DNA of 64,000 bases from Yoonia sp034652275 (GCF_034652275.1 NZ_JAXIWG010000004.1:310001-374000); one strand, 5' to 3'; counted from the first letter of the stretch, positions 9,446 through 18,267 are shown. Program-made: numbers and translations. Notes: generated by a model from the sequence alone, not told the origin.

Positions 9446-9916
9446 ATGCGCTGCCCTTTTTGCGGAAATGTCGATACCCAGGTCAAGGATTCCCGCCCCG
9501 CAGAAGACCATGTCGCGATCCGGCGCAGGCGGTTCTGTCCGGCCTGTGGCGGGCGGTTCACGACCTATGAACGCGTGCAGTTGCGCGATCTTGTGGTCAT
9601 TAAATCAAACGGCCGGCGCGAGGATTTCGACCGCCAGAAGCTGGAACGCTCGATCCGTATCGCGCTGCAAAAGCGGCCGGTGGAGCCCGAACGCATGGAC
9701 CAGATGATCAGCGGCATCGTGCGCCGTCTGGAAAGTCTAGGCGATACCGATATTCCGTCAGGCACCATCGGCGAGATCGTGATGGAAAGCCTCGCACGGA
9801 TCGACACGGTCGCCTATGTGCGGTTCGCCAGCGTTTACAAGAACTTTCAGGCGGCGGATGATTTTGACAAATTCGTCAGCGAATTGCGCCCGCAAGCGGC
9901 CAAAGAAGACGAGTGA
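9446..9916 (+). CDS. nrdR: Transcriptional repressor NrdR
   Basis: ATP/dATP-sensing repressor of ribonucleotide reductase genes, 156 residues, the usual family length. A zinc ribbon is formed by Cys3, Cys6, Cys31 and Cys34 (CPFCG, CPACG). It is followed by the ATP-cone domain from about residue 49 (VVIKSNGRREDFDRQKLERS). Its stop overlaps the ribD start (GTGA), and it heads the riboflavin genes, a common alphaproteobacterial arrangement. Confidence 0.97.
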   Translation: MRCPFCGNVDTQVKDSRPAEDHVAIRRRRFCPACGGRFTTYERVQLRDLVVIKSNGRREDFDRQKLERSIRIALQKRPVEPERMDQMISGIVRRLESLGDTDIPSGTIGEIVMESLARIDTVAYVRFASVYKNFQAADDFDKFVSELRPQAAKEDE

Positions 9917-10992
9917 GCGACGCCCGCTACATGGCTCTCGCGCTGCAACTGGGGCGGCGCGGGATGGGGCGTGTCTGGCCCAATCCGGCGGTGGGCTGCG
10001 TGATCGTGAATCACGGCCACATCGTCGGGCGCGGCTGGACGCAGGACGGCGGGCGCCCCCATGCCGAGGTCGTGGCATTATCGCAAGCGGGTGATGCTGC
10101 GCGCGGGGCGACCGTTTATGTCACGCTGGAACCCTGCGCACATCACGGCAAGACGCCGCCCTGTGCCGAGGCGCTGATTGCCGCAGGCGTGGCGCGTGTG
10201 GTGGTCGCTGTGGGCGATCCTGATCCGCGCGTGGCAGGGCGCGGGATCGCGATGCTGGAACAGGCGGGGATTGCGGTAGAGACGGGGCTGCTGGCAGATG
10301 CGGCCCGCGCGGATCACGCAGGATTTTTGTCGCGGATCACGGCAGCGCGGCCTTTTGTGACGCTGAAGCTTGCGGGCACGCTCGATGGGCGGATCGCCAC
10401 GGCAAGCGGTGAAAGCCAGTGGATCACAGGGCCCGAGGCCCGCCGTGCGGTGCATATGATGCGCGCGCGCCATGACGCGGTGATGGTGGGCGCAGGGACC
10501 GTGCGCGCGGATGATCCGGCGCTGACGGTGAGGGGCCTTGGGATCAAGGGCCAGCCTGTGCGCGTGGTGGTGTCGCGTGCTGCCAAACTGCCGCTGACTT
10601 GTCAGTTGGCGCAGACGGCGCGGCAATCGCCTGTCTGGATCTGTCATGGGGCAGAGGCCGACGTGGCCGATTGGGTCGCGCTGGGCGCTGTCAGCCTGCC
10701 TTGTGCGGTGCGTGCAGGACAGGTCGAACCCGAGGCGATGATGCAGGCGCTGGCAGGCGCGGAGATCACGCGGGTGTTCTGCGAAGGGGGGGGCATGCTG
10801 GCCGCTTCCTTGCTGGGCGCAGGGCTGGTGGATGAATTGGTGGTGATGACCGCAGGCCGCGCGATCGGGGCCGAAGGCACGCCGTCGCTGGCGGCGATGG
10901 GGATCGGGCGGCTGGTGGATGCGCCGCGTTTTGCGCTGTTGGACCTCGCGCGTCTTGGCGAGGATGTGATGATGCGCTGGGGCCGGGTCTAG
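9913..10992 (+). CDS. ribD: Bifunctional riboflavin biosynthesis deaminase/reductase RibD
   Basis: Second and third steps of riboflavin synthesis: deamination of the pyrimidine formed from GTP and reduction of its ribose side chain. 359 residues from a GTG start that overlaps nrdR by four bases. The deaminase domain shows the zinc ligands His50 (GRPHAEV), Cys75 and Cys84 (EPCAHHGKTPPC). The C-terminal reductase domain begins near residue 145 (FVTLKLAGTLDGRIAT). The next riboflavin gene on the same strand, ribE, lies 3.5 kb away because a capsule gene pair on the other strand intervenes. Confidence 0.97.
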   Translation: MSDARYMALALQLGRRGMGRVWPNPAVGCVIVNHGHIVGRGWTQDGGRPHAEVVALSQAGDAARGATVYVTLEPCAHHGKTPPCAEALIAAGVARVVVAVGDPDPRVAGRGIAMLEQAGIAVETGLLADAARADHAGFLSRITAARPFVTLKLAGTLDGRIATASGESQWITGPEARRAVHMMRARHDAVMVGAGTVRADDPALTVRGLGIKGQPVRVVVSRAAKLPLTCQLAQTARQSPVWICHGAEADVADWVALGAVSLPCAVRAGQVEPEAMMQALAGAEITRVFCEGGGMLAASLLGAGLVDELVVMTAGRAIGAEGTPSLAAMGIGRLVDAPRFALLDLARLGEDVMMRWGRV

Positions 10993-11000
10993 GGTTTCAC

Positions 11001-11043
11001 GGGGCGCTGCCCCGTACCCCGGAGTATTTCTGGAAAAAAGAAG
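11001..11043 (+). terminator. Terminator cassette, type B, between convergent ribD and kpsC
   Basis: A GGGG-CGCTG-CCCC hairpin (11001-11013) is followed by CCCCGGAGTATTTCTGG and a run of A ending in AAGAAG. The last part matches the cassettes at 23029 (minus) and 27601. It ends exactly at the kpsC stop codon, so it probably terminates ribD transcripts; the A-run could serve as a U-run for the opposite strand. Confidence 0.55.
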
Positions 11044-13038
11044 TCAACGCCACAAGGGGGCGAAGCCCGCGAAAAGGCCCTGCAGTTTCGCCGCCGCGCG
11101 GTTGAAGCGCGGGGCGGGCGGGATGTCGCCATGCTCTAGCCTGTCGACGATGACCTCGACCGGGCAGGGCAGGCCACTGACCGGATCGCGGTAGCGTGGG
11201 TAGGCGATCAGCGCGGCATGGACGAGGGCGGTGAGGTCCACTGCCGCATTGCGCCGTGCGAGCGGCATCGCGCGGTCATCGGTCAGCCCCCAGCCGGCAT
11301 AGAACGGCATACCCAGACAGGTGACGGGGCGGTCGTGCAGTAAAGCCTCGAACCCCAGAAGCGATGTCATGGTCCAGACGCAATCGCAGGCCTTGATGGC
11401 GGCGATGGGGTCGGCGTCGTCGAGCACGAGATCGGCCCAGTCGCGCGCGTTGGGTACATGGCCGGGGCGGAGTTTCGCGCGCACGTCGGGGTGCGGTTTG
11501 TAAAGGATAACGGCGGCAGGATTGGCGGCGCGCACCGCTTGCAGCAGCGTCGCATTGCTGCGCACCTCGCCCGCTCCAAGCCGGATGCTGGCGTCGTCCT
11601 CGACCTGGCCTGGGACAAGGATGCGCCGTCCTTTGGGCAGGTCGGGCAGGGGGGTGCCGTGCAGGTTGTATTTCGACAGGCCCGCGGCTGTGATCCGCGC
11701 GATCAGCGCTTGGGCGCGGTCGCGGGCGGCGGGGGCGAGGCTGTCGGACTGGGCGATCAGCGCCTCGAGCCGGCTTGGGCGGGTTGCGTCGTAATAGATG
11801 CCAAGATCGTCGAGCACGAGCGAGAGAGGCGCCACCAGATCGGCCCCCAGCCCGCGCGAGCGCAGGAAACCGTCCTCGACCAGCACTGCGTCGTGGCCGC
11901 CTTTGCTGGCCCAGCGCATCAGGCGGCGGTTTGACCCGACCGCGAGCGGTGCGGCCTTGGTGCCGCGCGCGAAGCGGACCTGTGCGTACTGGCCGAAGAA
12001 CTGCTGCAAGGGCTTGCGTTTCCACAGCCGCATGTCGGCGGCGACCCAGCCTTGGTGATCGTCGCGCCAGGCGCGGGTCAGGGCGGACAGGGTGGCTGCC
12101 GCTTCCTCGAAGCTGCACAGCCGGTCGTTATAGGGATCGTACCATGTGGGATAGAGGATCATCGCGCCTGCGAACAGTTGCGCCCGCGTCAGGCGGCGCT
12201 GGCGGCGTTGCAGGGGCGCGCGGTCGTCGCTGAGCCCCCAGCCGGCGTAGAAGGGCTGGCCGAAAACCACGGGTTTGTGGCCTGCAAGGATCGCCTCGAA
12301 CCCCAGTTGCGATGTGACGGTATAGACCGCAATCGCCCCTGTCAGCAGGGCCCAAGGTGAGACGGGCGCATCACACAGGCTGATCCGGTCGCTGGCATCG
12401 GCGGCGGTGAAATAGCCTGTCTTGTCGCCTGCGATCGTTTCGGGATGGGTCTTGATGATGATGCGCTGGCCGGGGTGCTCGGTCTGGGCGTAGAACAGCA
12501 TCTCGCGAAAGGTGTTGCTGTCAGCGCCGCTCGCGGTGATGCTGGCATCCTTGCGGGTCTGGTCGATGACCAGCACATAGCCTGCATCGGGTACTTGGGC
12601 GGTGGGGTCGAAACAGGTGTATTTCGACAGATGATCCGCCTGAAGCGCGGCGATCCCCGCTTTGGCGCGGTTCAGCAGGGCGGTATCGTCGAGCGGATCA
12701 TGCGCAAGGATCATTTCCAGATCGGACGGCGTCGCAGGGTCGAAATGCACGCCGCGCCGGTCGATGTTCAACCCGATGGGCAGATCACCCGACCGCCCCG
12801 GCCGGACCGAGCGCAGGAAACTGTCCTCCACCCGGATCAGGCCCGCGCCTTTGTGCCGTGCCACAGCCTCGCCGCGTGGCGCGGTCGGGCTTTGGCCCCA
12901 GACGCCGACGCTGTCATCGGGGCCGGGCGCGCCAAGGCGGATGTCGTAGCCCGCCAGCGTCAGGATGCGCCGGATGCGGGGCTGGGTCAGGAAACCGCCC
13001 GAATAGACATAGAGGTTCTGGCGTTTTTCATCCGGCAT
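11044..13038 (-). CDS. kpsC: Capsule lipid-anchor beta-Kdo transferase, KpsC type
   Basis: 664 residues, close to the length of KpsC/LipA-family two-domain Kdo transferases that add the beta-Kdo linker to phosphatidylglycerol in group 2 capsules. Two homologous halves are visible: the pattern ...EAILAGHKPVVFGQPFYAGWGLSDDR in the first half recurs as ...EALLHDRPVTCLGMPFYAGWGLTDDR in the second. Each half also has an EDxFLRS motif. It starts 9 bases after kpsS on the same strand. No other capsule genes are in the window, so polymer and exporter genes must be elsewhere. Confidence 0.9.
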   Translation of the reverse strand: MPDEKRQNLYVYSGGFLTQPRIRRILTLAGYDIRLGAPGPDDSVGVWGQSPTAPRGEAVARHKGAGLIRVEDSFLRSVRPGRSGDLPIGLNIDRRGVHFDPATPSDLEMILAHDPLDDTALLNRAKAGIAALQADHLSKYTCFDPTAQVPDAGYVLVIDQTRKDASITASGADSNTFREMLFYAQTEHPGQRIIIKTHPETIAGDKTGYFTAADASDRISLCDAPVSPWALLTGAIAVYTVTSQLGFEAILAGHKPVVFGQPFYAGWGLSDDRAPLQRRQRRLTRAQLFAGAMILYPTWYDPYNDRLCSFEEAAATLSALTRAWRDDHQGWVAADMRLWKRKPLQQFFGQYAQVRFARGTKAAPLAVGSNRRLMRWASKGGHDAVLVEDGFLRSRGLGADLVAPLSLVLDDLGIYYDATRPSRLEALIAQSDSLAPAARDRAQALIARITAAGLSKYNLHGTPLPDLPKGRRILVPGQVEDDASIRLGAGEVRSNATLLQAVRAANPAAVILYKPHPDVRAKLRPGHVPNARDWADLVLDDADPIAAIKACDCVWTMTSLLGFEALLHDRPVTCLGMPFYAGWGLTDDRAMPLARRNAAVDLTALVHAALIAYPRYRDPVSGLPCPVEVIVDRLEHGDIPPAPRFNRAAAKLQGLFAGFAPLWR

Positions 13039-13047
13039 TGCGGCAGG

Positions 13048-14346
13048 TTATGCCACGCGCTGCACCTTGACCAGCGCGGCGCGGTGCATTTCGCGCGGCT
13101 TTTCATCATCCAGACGGCTGTCATAGGGGCTGCGATCTGCCAGCATCATGGGCACGAGCTTGGCAGTCAGGTGCCGTCTGCCTTTGATGGAATAAAAGCC
13201 GCCCGGCACCTGGCTGGTTTCAAGCAGGAATTGCCGGAAATCGCGGTAGGCCTGCGCATCGGGCGCGCGCGGGGCGGCGAAAAAGGCGGGCAGGGGCTGG
13301 TCGGACACGAAATCGGGCTTGTCATAAACCGCCGCGCCAAAAATCCGCAAAGGGATACCGCGCCAGAGCACTTGCTGGCCTGCCGTGGAATTGATCGTCA
13401 CGGCCGAAAGCGCCTTGTCGAGCAATTGCGCAAGCTTGCCACCGCGCACGTAATGCACGCGGTCTGCAATGCCCTGTGCTGCGGCCGCCTGCCGGATCAG
13501 GCGGCGCAGCGGTTTGCGCCCGTTTTCCAGTGGATGCGCCTTGAAGACAAGGTGATGACCGGCGGATGCGCCTTTGGCAAAGCCTGCGACGACGACATCA
13601 ATAAAGGTTTCCATATCGCGAAAGGGCGAATGCATCTGAAAGCTCGAATCATGTTCAAGCTGCAGCAGCGCCAGATGATAGGGATAGCCGCCCGCCTTGA
13701 TCCGCAGGGTGGCAAGCCCGCGCAGCAGTGCGTGGAACGGCATCATGAGCAGGCGGCGGGAGTAAAGCCGCGCTTCGGCCTGCACGGACAAGGCGCGGTG
13801 CGGGCGGAACTGCGGATAGCGCGCGTTCCGGAACATGACGAACCAATGATAGAGCGCGCCGTAAAAGATATGCTGGCGCATGTCGCCCCAATGGGCAGGC
13901 GGCGTCGGCATATCGCGTCCGTCTTGGGCTAGATGCGCGCGCATGTCGGCGAGGCTGAGGCGGCGCAGGTGCGAATGGCCGTTGCTGCCATCGCGTTCAT
14001 AGGTGATCCAGTAGGGGCGCAGATAGCCTTCTTCAAAGACATGGATGCGCAGCCCTGCGGCGCGTGCCTGGCGGACCGCCTCGGCATGGACGGGGCGGGT
14101 GTCGCCGTAAAGCACGATATCGGTGATCTCTTTGTCGTGCAGGATGCGGGCCAGTGCTGCGGGCCATGCGTCAAGGTTGTCACGGAACGGCAGATAGCCG
14201 GGGCTGCGCCACCAGAAGGCCGCATCGCCCGCGTTGAAACCCACGCGCCAGACTGTCGCCCCCGCTTTGCGCAAGGCCCCCGCCATCTGGCGGAAGAACG
14301 GCCCGTGTGGCCCTTGCAGGAAAAGAAAGCGACGCTCGATACTCAT
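13048..14346 (-). CDS. kpsS: Capsule lipid-anchor beta-Kdo transferase, KpsS type
   Basis: 432 residues. The N-terminus FLFLQGPHGPFFRQMAGAL is the characteristic KpsS/LipB opening. Further conserved stretches are FEEGYLRPYWITYERDG and TINSTAGQQVLWRGIPL. In characterised systems KpsS adds the first Kdo to lyso-phosphatidylglycerol and KpsC extends it. It forms a two-gene operon with kpsC, reads away from ribE, and shares the 136-base divergent spacer with it. Confidence 0.92.
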   Translation of the reverse strand: MSIERRFLFLQGPHGPFFRQMAGALRKAGATVWRVGFNAGDAAFWWRSPGYLPFRDNLDAWPAALARILHDKEITDIVLYGDTRPVHAEAVRQARAAGLRIHVFEEGYLRPYWITYERDGSNGHSHLRRLSLADMRAHLAQDGRDMPTPPAHWGDMRQHIFYGALYHWFVMFRNARYPQFRPHRALSVQAEARLYSRRLLMMPFHALLRGLATLRIKAGGYPYHLALLQLEHDSSFQMHSPFRDMETFIDVVVAGFAKGASAGHHLVFKAHPLENGRKPLRRLIRQAAAAQGIADRVHYVRGGKLAQLLDKALSAVTINSTAGQQVLWRGIPLRIFGAAVYDKPDFVSDQPLPAFFAAPRAPDAQAYRDFRQFLLETSQVPGGFYSIKGRRHLTAKLVPMMLADRSPYDSRLDDEKPREMHRAALVKVQRVA

Positions 14347-14482
14347 ACCATCCTACTGACACAGGAAACGAAATGACCTGTTAACATCGCAATCTGACCG
14401 GAATGCGGCATTGCGGCAAGCGGGTTCACTTGCCTGCCCTGCGCCAAGCCGCTACGTCAGAGGCAACCGGAAAGGAAAGCCC

Positions 14483-15079
14483 ATGTTCACAGGAATTGTC
14501 ACCGATATCGGCCGCGTGCTGGAACTCGAACAGCGCGGCGATCTGCGCGCGCGGATCGGCACGGGCTATGACGTGGCGGGCATCGATATCGGGGCCTCTA
14601 TCGCCTGCAACGGGGTGTGCCTGACGGTCATCGCGCTGGGCCGCGACCCGCAAAACTGGTTCGACGTGCAGATTTCGGCGGAAACCGTGGGGGCCACGAA
14701 TGTGGGCGGCTGGACGGTCGGCAAGCGACTGAACCTTGAACGCGCGCTGAAGGTCGGGGACGAGTTGGGCGGGCATATCGTCTCGGGTCATGTCGATGGC
14801 GTCGCCGAAGTGATCGCGATGCGCGATGAAGGCGACAGCACCCGCGTGACGTTTCGCGCGCCCGACGCGCTTGCGCGGTTCATCGCGCCCAAAGGCTCGG
14901 TCGCGCTTGACGGCACGTCGCTGACGGTGAACGAGGTCGCGGGCCGCGATTTCGGGATCAATTTCATCCCCCATACCAAGACCGCCACGACGTGGGGCGA
15001 GGTCGCGGTGGGTGATCTCATCAATATCGAGATCGACACGATGGCCCGCTATGTCGCGCGGTTGCAGGAATACGCCTGA
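14483..15079 (+). CDS. ribE: Riboflavin synthase subunit alpha
   Basis: Dismutates two 6,7-dimethyl-8-ribityllumazine molecules to riboflavin; 198 residues. The ATG at 14483 is chosen because MFTGIVTDIGRV is the invariant start of the family and AAAGGAAAG precedes it. The duplicated lumazine-binding fold is evident: MFTGIV...SIACNGVCLTV in repeat one, and HIVSGHVDGVAEV...SVALDGTSLTVNEV in repeat two. The stop overlaps the next start by one base. The upstream region shows no FMN riboswitch signature. Confidence 0.97.
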   Translation: MFTGIVTDIGRVLELEQRGDLRARIGTGYDVAGIDIGASIACNGVCLTVIALGRDPQNWFDVQISAETVGATNVGGWTVGKRLNLERALKVGDELGGHIVSGHVDGVAEVIAMRDEGDSTRVTFRAPDALARFIAPKGSVALDGTSLTVNEVAGRDFGINFIPHTKTATTWGEVAVGDLINIEIDTMARYVARLQEYA

Positions 15080-15633
15080 TGGCGGGGATCGGGCATAATT
15101 CCGGCCTGTCGCAGGAGCCGGGGCACAGCTGGCGCAAATTCGCATGGACCAAGGCGCGGCAGGATTTGCTGCCCGTCCTGCCGATCGAGGTGGTGCGCCT
15201 GCGCGTCAAACGCGCCGCCGAACTGGGCCTGCCGTACAAGACCTATGCCGGTATCCGCGCCAGCAACGGCCATGACCTGATCGGATTTCTGTTTTCCAGC
15301 AATGCCTTGCGCGTGCTACGCGACGGGCAGGCGATGCCTGCGGACCGTGTGGCGCGGCTGGAAACGCTGGTCAATACCGCCTGTCACGGCCTTGCGCACC
15401 GGCCTGTCACGCCCACGCATCTGGCGGGGCTGGCGGGGATTGACCGCGCCTTTGCCGCACCACGCTTTGCCGACAGCTGGTCGGCCATGCGCCGCGATCT
15501 GGATCAGGTGACCGGCACGCTGCGCCAGCCTGCCGACCGCTTTGTGCTGGTGGGCGATACCGATTTTGAACGGGAATGGGTCGCCGCGGCCCGTCTGGCG
15601 GGCTATGTCAGCGCCGAGGCGTTCTTTCCGTAA
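15079..15633 (+). CDS. Conserved protein of unknown function between ribE and ribBX (IGHNSG N-terminus)
   Basis: 184 residues, with a one-base overlap to ribE (TGATG), so probably translated with it. The first nine residues MAGIGHNSG carry an IGHNSG motif that I remember from the extreme N-terminus of otherwise unrelated alphaproteobacterial and phage proteins; I could not verify this. The body (SWRKFAWTKARQDLLPVLP..., VVRLRVKRAAELGLPYKTY) is soluble, with no signal peptide or membrane segment. It contains a DGQAMPADRVARLETL stretch and one cysteine. No enzymatic motif is recognised. Its position in the riboflavin operon suggests, but does not show, a flavin-related role. Confidence 0.8.
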   Translation: MAGIGHNSGLSQEPGHSWRKFAWTKARQDLLPVLPIEVVRLRVKRAAELGLPYKTYAGIRASNGHDLIGFLFSSNALRVLRDGQAMPADRVARLETLVNTACHGLAHRPVTPTHLAGLAGIDRAFAAPRFADSWSAMRRDLDQVTGTLRQPADRFVLVGDTDFEREWVAAARLAGYVSAEAFFP

Positions 15634-15711
15634 GCTACCTTACGCCTTGCAGCCCTTTTCAAACGGCGGATGCTGGGCTATCTGGCAGGCAACCAAGCTG
15701 CGGGGTCGCCT

Positions 15712-16842
15712 ATGTCCATCACTTTCGAAACACCGGGTCCGGTCGAATTGGACTGGTCCGATGCGATCAGCAAGATCGAGGACATCATTGACGATGCCCG
15801 CAATGGGCGAATGTTCATCCTTGTGGATCACGAGGACCGCGAGAACGAAGGCGATCTGGTGATCCCCGCCCAGATGGCGACACCCGACGCGATCAACTTC
15901 ATGGCCAAGCACGGGCGCGGGCTGATCTGCCTGTCACTGCCGGGGGCGCGCATCGATGCGCTGGGCCTGCCGCTGATGGCGTCCAACAATTCCTCGCGCC
16001 ATGAAACCGCATTTACTGTCAGCATCGAAGCGCGCGAAGGCGTCAGCACCGGCATTTCCGCCGCCGACCGCGCGCGCACCGTGTCCGTCGCCATCGACGC
16101 CACCAAAGGTGCGGCCGATATCGCGACACCGGGGCATGTGTTCCCGCTGCGCGCGCGCGACGGTGGTGTGCTGGTCCGTGCGGGCCACACGGAGGCTGCC
16201 GTCGATATCGCGCGGCTGGCGGGGCTGAACCCGTCCGGCGTGATCTGCGAGATCATGAAAGAAGACGGCGAAATGGCGCGTCTGCCGGACCTGATTGCCT
16301 TTGCGCAGTTGCACGGGCTGAAGATCGGCACGATCAGCGACCTGATCGCCTATCGCCGCCGCCACGACAATCTGGTCGTGCTGCGCGACAGCCAGACCAT
16401 CACATCGGAATTCGGCGGCGCATGGGAAATGCGGATTTTTGTCGATGAAACCCAAGGCGCGGAACATATCGCGCTGATCAAAGGCGATATCACCACGCCC
16501 GAGCCTGTGCTGGTGCGGATGCATGCGATGGACCCGATGCTTGACGTCGTTGGTGTCGGTCCACGGGGGCGGCGCAACGAATTCGGCGATGCGATGCAAC
16601 TGATTGCCGATGAAGGGCGCGGCGCGCTGGTCTTGCTGCGCGACCTGCACATGAAACTGGACGCGAGCGAAGAAGCCTCGCCACATACCCTGCGCCAGTA
16701 CGGGCTGGGCGCGCAGATCCTGTCGGCGCTGGGCCTGCATGAAATCACGTTGCTGACCAATTCACCCAAGCCAAAGGTTGTCGGCCTCGACGCCTATGGC
16801 CTCGAGATTGTCGGTACGCGCAAAATCTCGGAGATTGGCTGA
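15712..16842 (+). CDS. ribB: 3,4-dihydroxy-2-butanone-4-phosphate synthase with degenerate GTP cyclohydrolase II domain (RibBX type)
   Basis: 376 residues from the ATG at 15712; the open frame extends 14 codons further upstream but that start has no support. The N-terminal half is a complete RibB domain with the catalytic DHEDRENEGD (residues 39-48) and a later ATPGHVFPLRA. The C-terminal half aligns with GTP cyclohydrolase II by eye (QYGLGAQILSALG near the end). It has lost the zinc-binding cysteines: the place where CxxGDxFxSxxCDC should be reads MDPMLDVVGVGPRGRR, and there is no cysteine in that domain at all. This matches the RibBX variant known in proteobacteria, so a real ribA must lie elsewhere. 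Confidence 0.93.
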   Translation: MSITFETPGPVELDWSDAISKIEDIIDDARNGRMFILVDHEDRENEGDLVIPAQMATPDAINFMAKHGRGLICLSLPGARIDALGLPLMASNNSSRHETAFTVSIEAREGVSTGISAADRARTVSVAIDATKGAADIATPGHVFPLRARDGGVLVRAGHTEAAVDIARLAGLNPSGVICEIMKEDGEMARLPDLIAFAQLHGLKIGTISDLIAYRRRHDNLVVLRDSQTITSEFGGAWEMRIFVDETQGAEHIALIKGDITTPEPVLVRMHAMDPMLDVVGVGPRGRRNEFGDAMQLIADEGRGALVLLRDLHMKLDASEEASPHTLRQYGLGAQILSALGLHEITLLTNSPKPKVVGLDAYGLEIVGTRKISEIG

Positions 16843-17369
16843 TGGCCGGACCCACACATTATATCCTGCCCTTGCCCGACTTCGACAAGCCGGTGAAAAT
16901 CCTGATCGTCGCCTCGCCTTATTACAAGGATATCAGCGACCACCAGATCGCCGGTGCCGTGGCCGAGATCGAAAAGGCCGGTGCCAGCCATGAGATCGTG
17001 CATGTGCCGGGCGCGCTGGAAATCCCTACCGCCATCGGCATTGCCGCGCGGATGAGCAATTTTGACGGCTATGTCGCCCTTGGCTGCGTGATCCGGGGCG
17101 AGACGACGCATTACGACACCGTCTGCAACGACAGCAGCCGCGCGCTGCAACTTTTGGGATTGCAGGGGCTGTGCATCGGCAACGGCATCCTGACTGTAGA
17201 AAACCACGCGCAGGCCGCCGTGCGCGCGGACCCCGCGCAGATGAACAAAGGCGGCGGGGCGGCGGCTGCCGCGCTGCATCTGGTCGCGCTGGCGCGCAAA
17301 TGGGGCAAGGCCGAAAAAGGCGTGGGCTTTACCCGCGACATCCTGATGGCAGGTAATACAACCGCATGA
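16842..17369 (+). CDS. ribH: 6,7-dimethyl-8-ribityllumazine synthase
   Basis: Condenses the RibB and RibD products to lumazine, the substrate of RibE; 175 residues. Family motifs are VPGALEIPTAI, GYVALGCVIRGETTHYD and GNGILTVENHAQA. It overlaps ribBX by one base and nusB by four, so ribE to nusB form a tight operon. Confidence 0.96.
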   Translation: MAGPTHYILPLPDFDKPVKILIVASPYYKDISDHQIAGAVAEIEKAGASHEIVHVPGALEIPTAIGIAARMSNFDGYVALGCVIRGETTHYDTVCNDSSRALQLLGLQGLCIGNGILTVENHAQAAVRADPAQMNKGGGAAAAALHLVALARKWGKAEKGVGFTRDILMAGNTTA

Positions 17370-17833
17370 CGATTTCCAACAACCAGCGCCGCAAGATGAA
17401 ATCCGCCGCCCGGCTTTATGCGGTGCAGGCCCTGTTCCAGATGGAAGCCACCGGCCAGACCGTCGAAGGGATCGTGCGCGAATTCGAGGATCACCGCTTT
17501 GGCGAGATCATCGACGATGTCGAACTGGTGGAAGGCGATGTCGACACGTTCCGGCGCATGATGGACCGCGCTGTCGATCTGCAGGCCAGCATCGACCAGA
17601 TGACCGACCGTGCGCTGGTCGCCAAATGGCCCATCGCGCGGATCGACCCGACCTGGCGCGCGCTGTTCCGCGCGGCGGGGGCCGAGCTTTTGGACAAGGA
17701 CACGCCGCCCAAGGTCGTGATCAGCGAATTCGTGGCTGTCGCCGAGGCGTTCAGCCATGACGGCAAAGAGCCGAAATTCGTCAATGCCGTGCTGGACCAT
17801 ATGGCGCGCGAGGCGCAGCCCGAAGCGTTCTGA
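17366..17833 (+). CDS. nusB: Transcription antitermination factor NusB
   Basis: 155 residues. RNA-binding helical protein of the rRNA antitermination complex, acting with NusE/S10. Conserved parts are RRKMKSAARLYAVQALFQME at the N-terminus, then IDPTWRALFRAAGAELL and VVISEFVAVAEAF. The ATG overlaps the ribH stop (ATGA). The ribH-nusB pairing is widespread in proteobacteria. A terminator cassette follows at 17863. Confidence 0.96.
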   Translation: MTISNNQRRKMKSAARLYAVQALFQMEATGQTVEGIVREFEDHRFGEIIDDVELVEGDVDTFRRMMDRAVDLQASIDQMTDRALVAKWPIARIDPTWRALFRAAGAELLDKDTPPKVVISEFVAVAEAFSHDGKEPKFVNAVLDHMAREAQPEAF

Positions 17834-17862
17834 CACGAAGCGAGGTTTGCGCCAAAAAGGTC

Positions 17863-17899
17863 GGGGCCTCCGGCGGGGATACTTGGGCTCGGAAGATGG
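17863..17899 (+). terminator. Terminator cassette, type A, after nusB
   Basis: GGGGCCTCCGGCGGGGAT followed by ACTTGGGCTCGGAAGATGG. It is the same cassette as at 4656 (same GC core, same CTCGGAAGATGG tail) but with a weaker T-run. Confidence 0.5.
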
Positions 17900-17955
17900 T
17901 GGCACTTGTTTTCCCCGATGCATGGCTTAGCTCTTGTTCATAGGGAGACGCCGCC

Positions 17956-18267
17956 ATGACACATGATCACGAACCGGACCTGATGCGGCTTTATTTGCGC
18001 CATGGCGCTGTGGGCTTTGTGATCGCGGCGGGGTTTGTCGCGATGCTTTTATGGTACGACGTGGCGCGGCTGGGCAGTCTGGTGGCCAATTCCGATATCG
18101 GCTGGCTTGCTGTTTTCCTGCTGTGGTTCTTCCACGGCACCGTCTTTGGCGGCGTGCAATTCGCGATTTCACTGATGCTGAACGCGCAGGATGACGATGA
18201 TGATGACCAATCCGGCGGGCAGTTGATCCCGATCCGTGTGACCGCTGGGTCGCAGCGCGGGCGTTAG
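17956..18267 (+). CDS. Small inner-membrane protein, two helices, unknown function
   Basis: 103 residues. After a short polar N-terminus (MTHDHEPDLMRLYLRH) come two hydrophobic segments, about residues 17-36 (VGFVIAAGFVAMLLWY) and 50-75 (WLAVFLLWFFHGTVFGGVQFAI). An acidic run DDDDDD and a polar tail follow. GGGAGA lies about 10 bases before the ATG. No named family is recognised. The structured RNA region begins three bases after its stop codon. Confidence 0.75.
   Translation: MTHDHEPDLMRLYLRHGAVGFVIAAGFVAMLLWYDVARLGSLVANSDIGWLAVFLLWFFHGTVFGGVQFAISLMLNAQDDDDDDQSGGQLIPIRVTAGSQRGR

Noticed and set aside
12445..13932. Long open frame of 495 codons on the plus strand opposite kpsC-kpsS
   Set aside because: Its translation is rich in Arg, Gly and His without hydrophobic pattern, as expected for the shadow of a GC-rich gene; the minus strand holds the true kps proteins.
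14347..14482. FMN riboswitch before ribE
   Set aside because: The spacer is too short and lacks the conserved AGGG and GAGGG-like FMN aptamer blocks.
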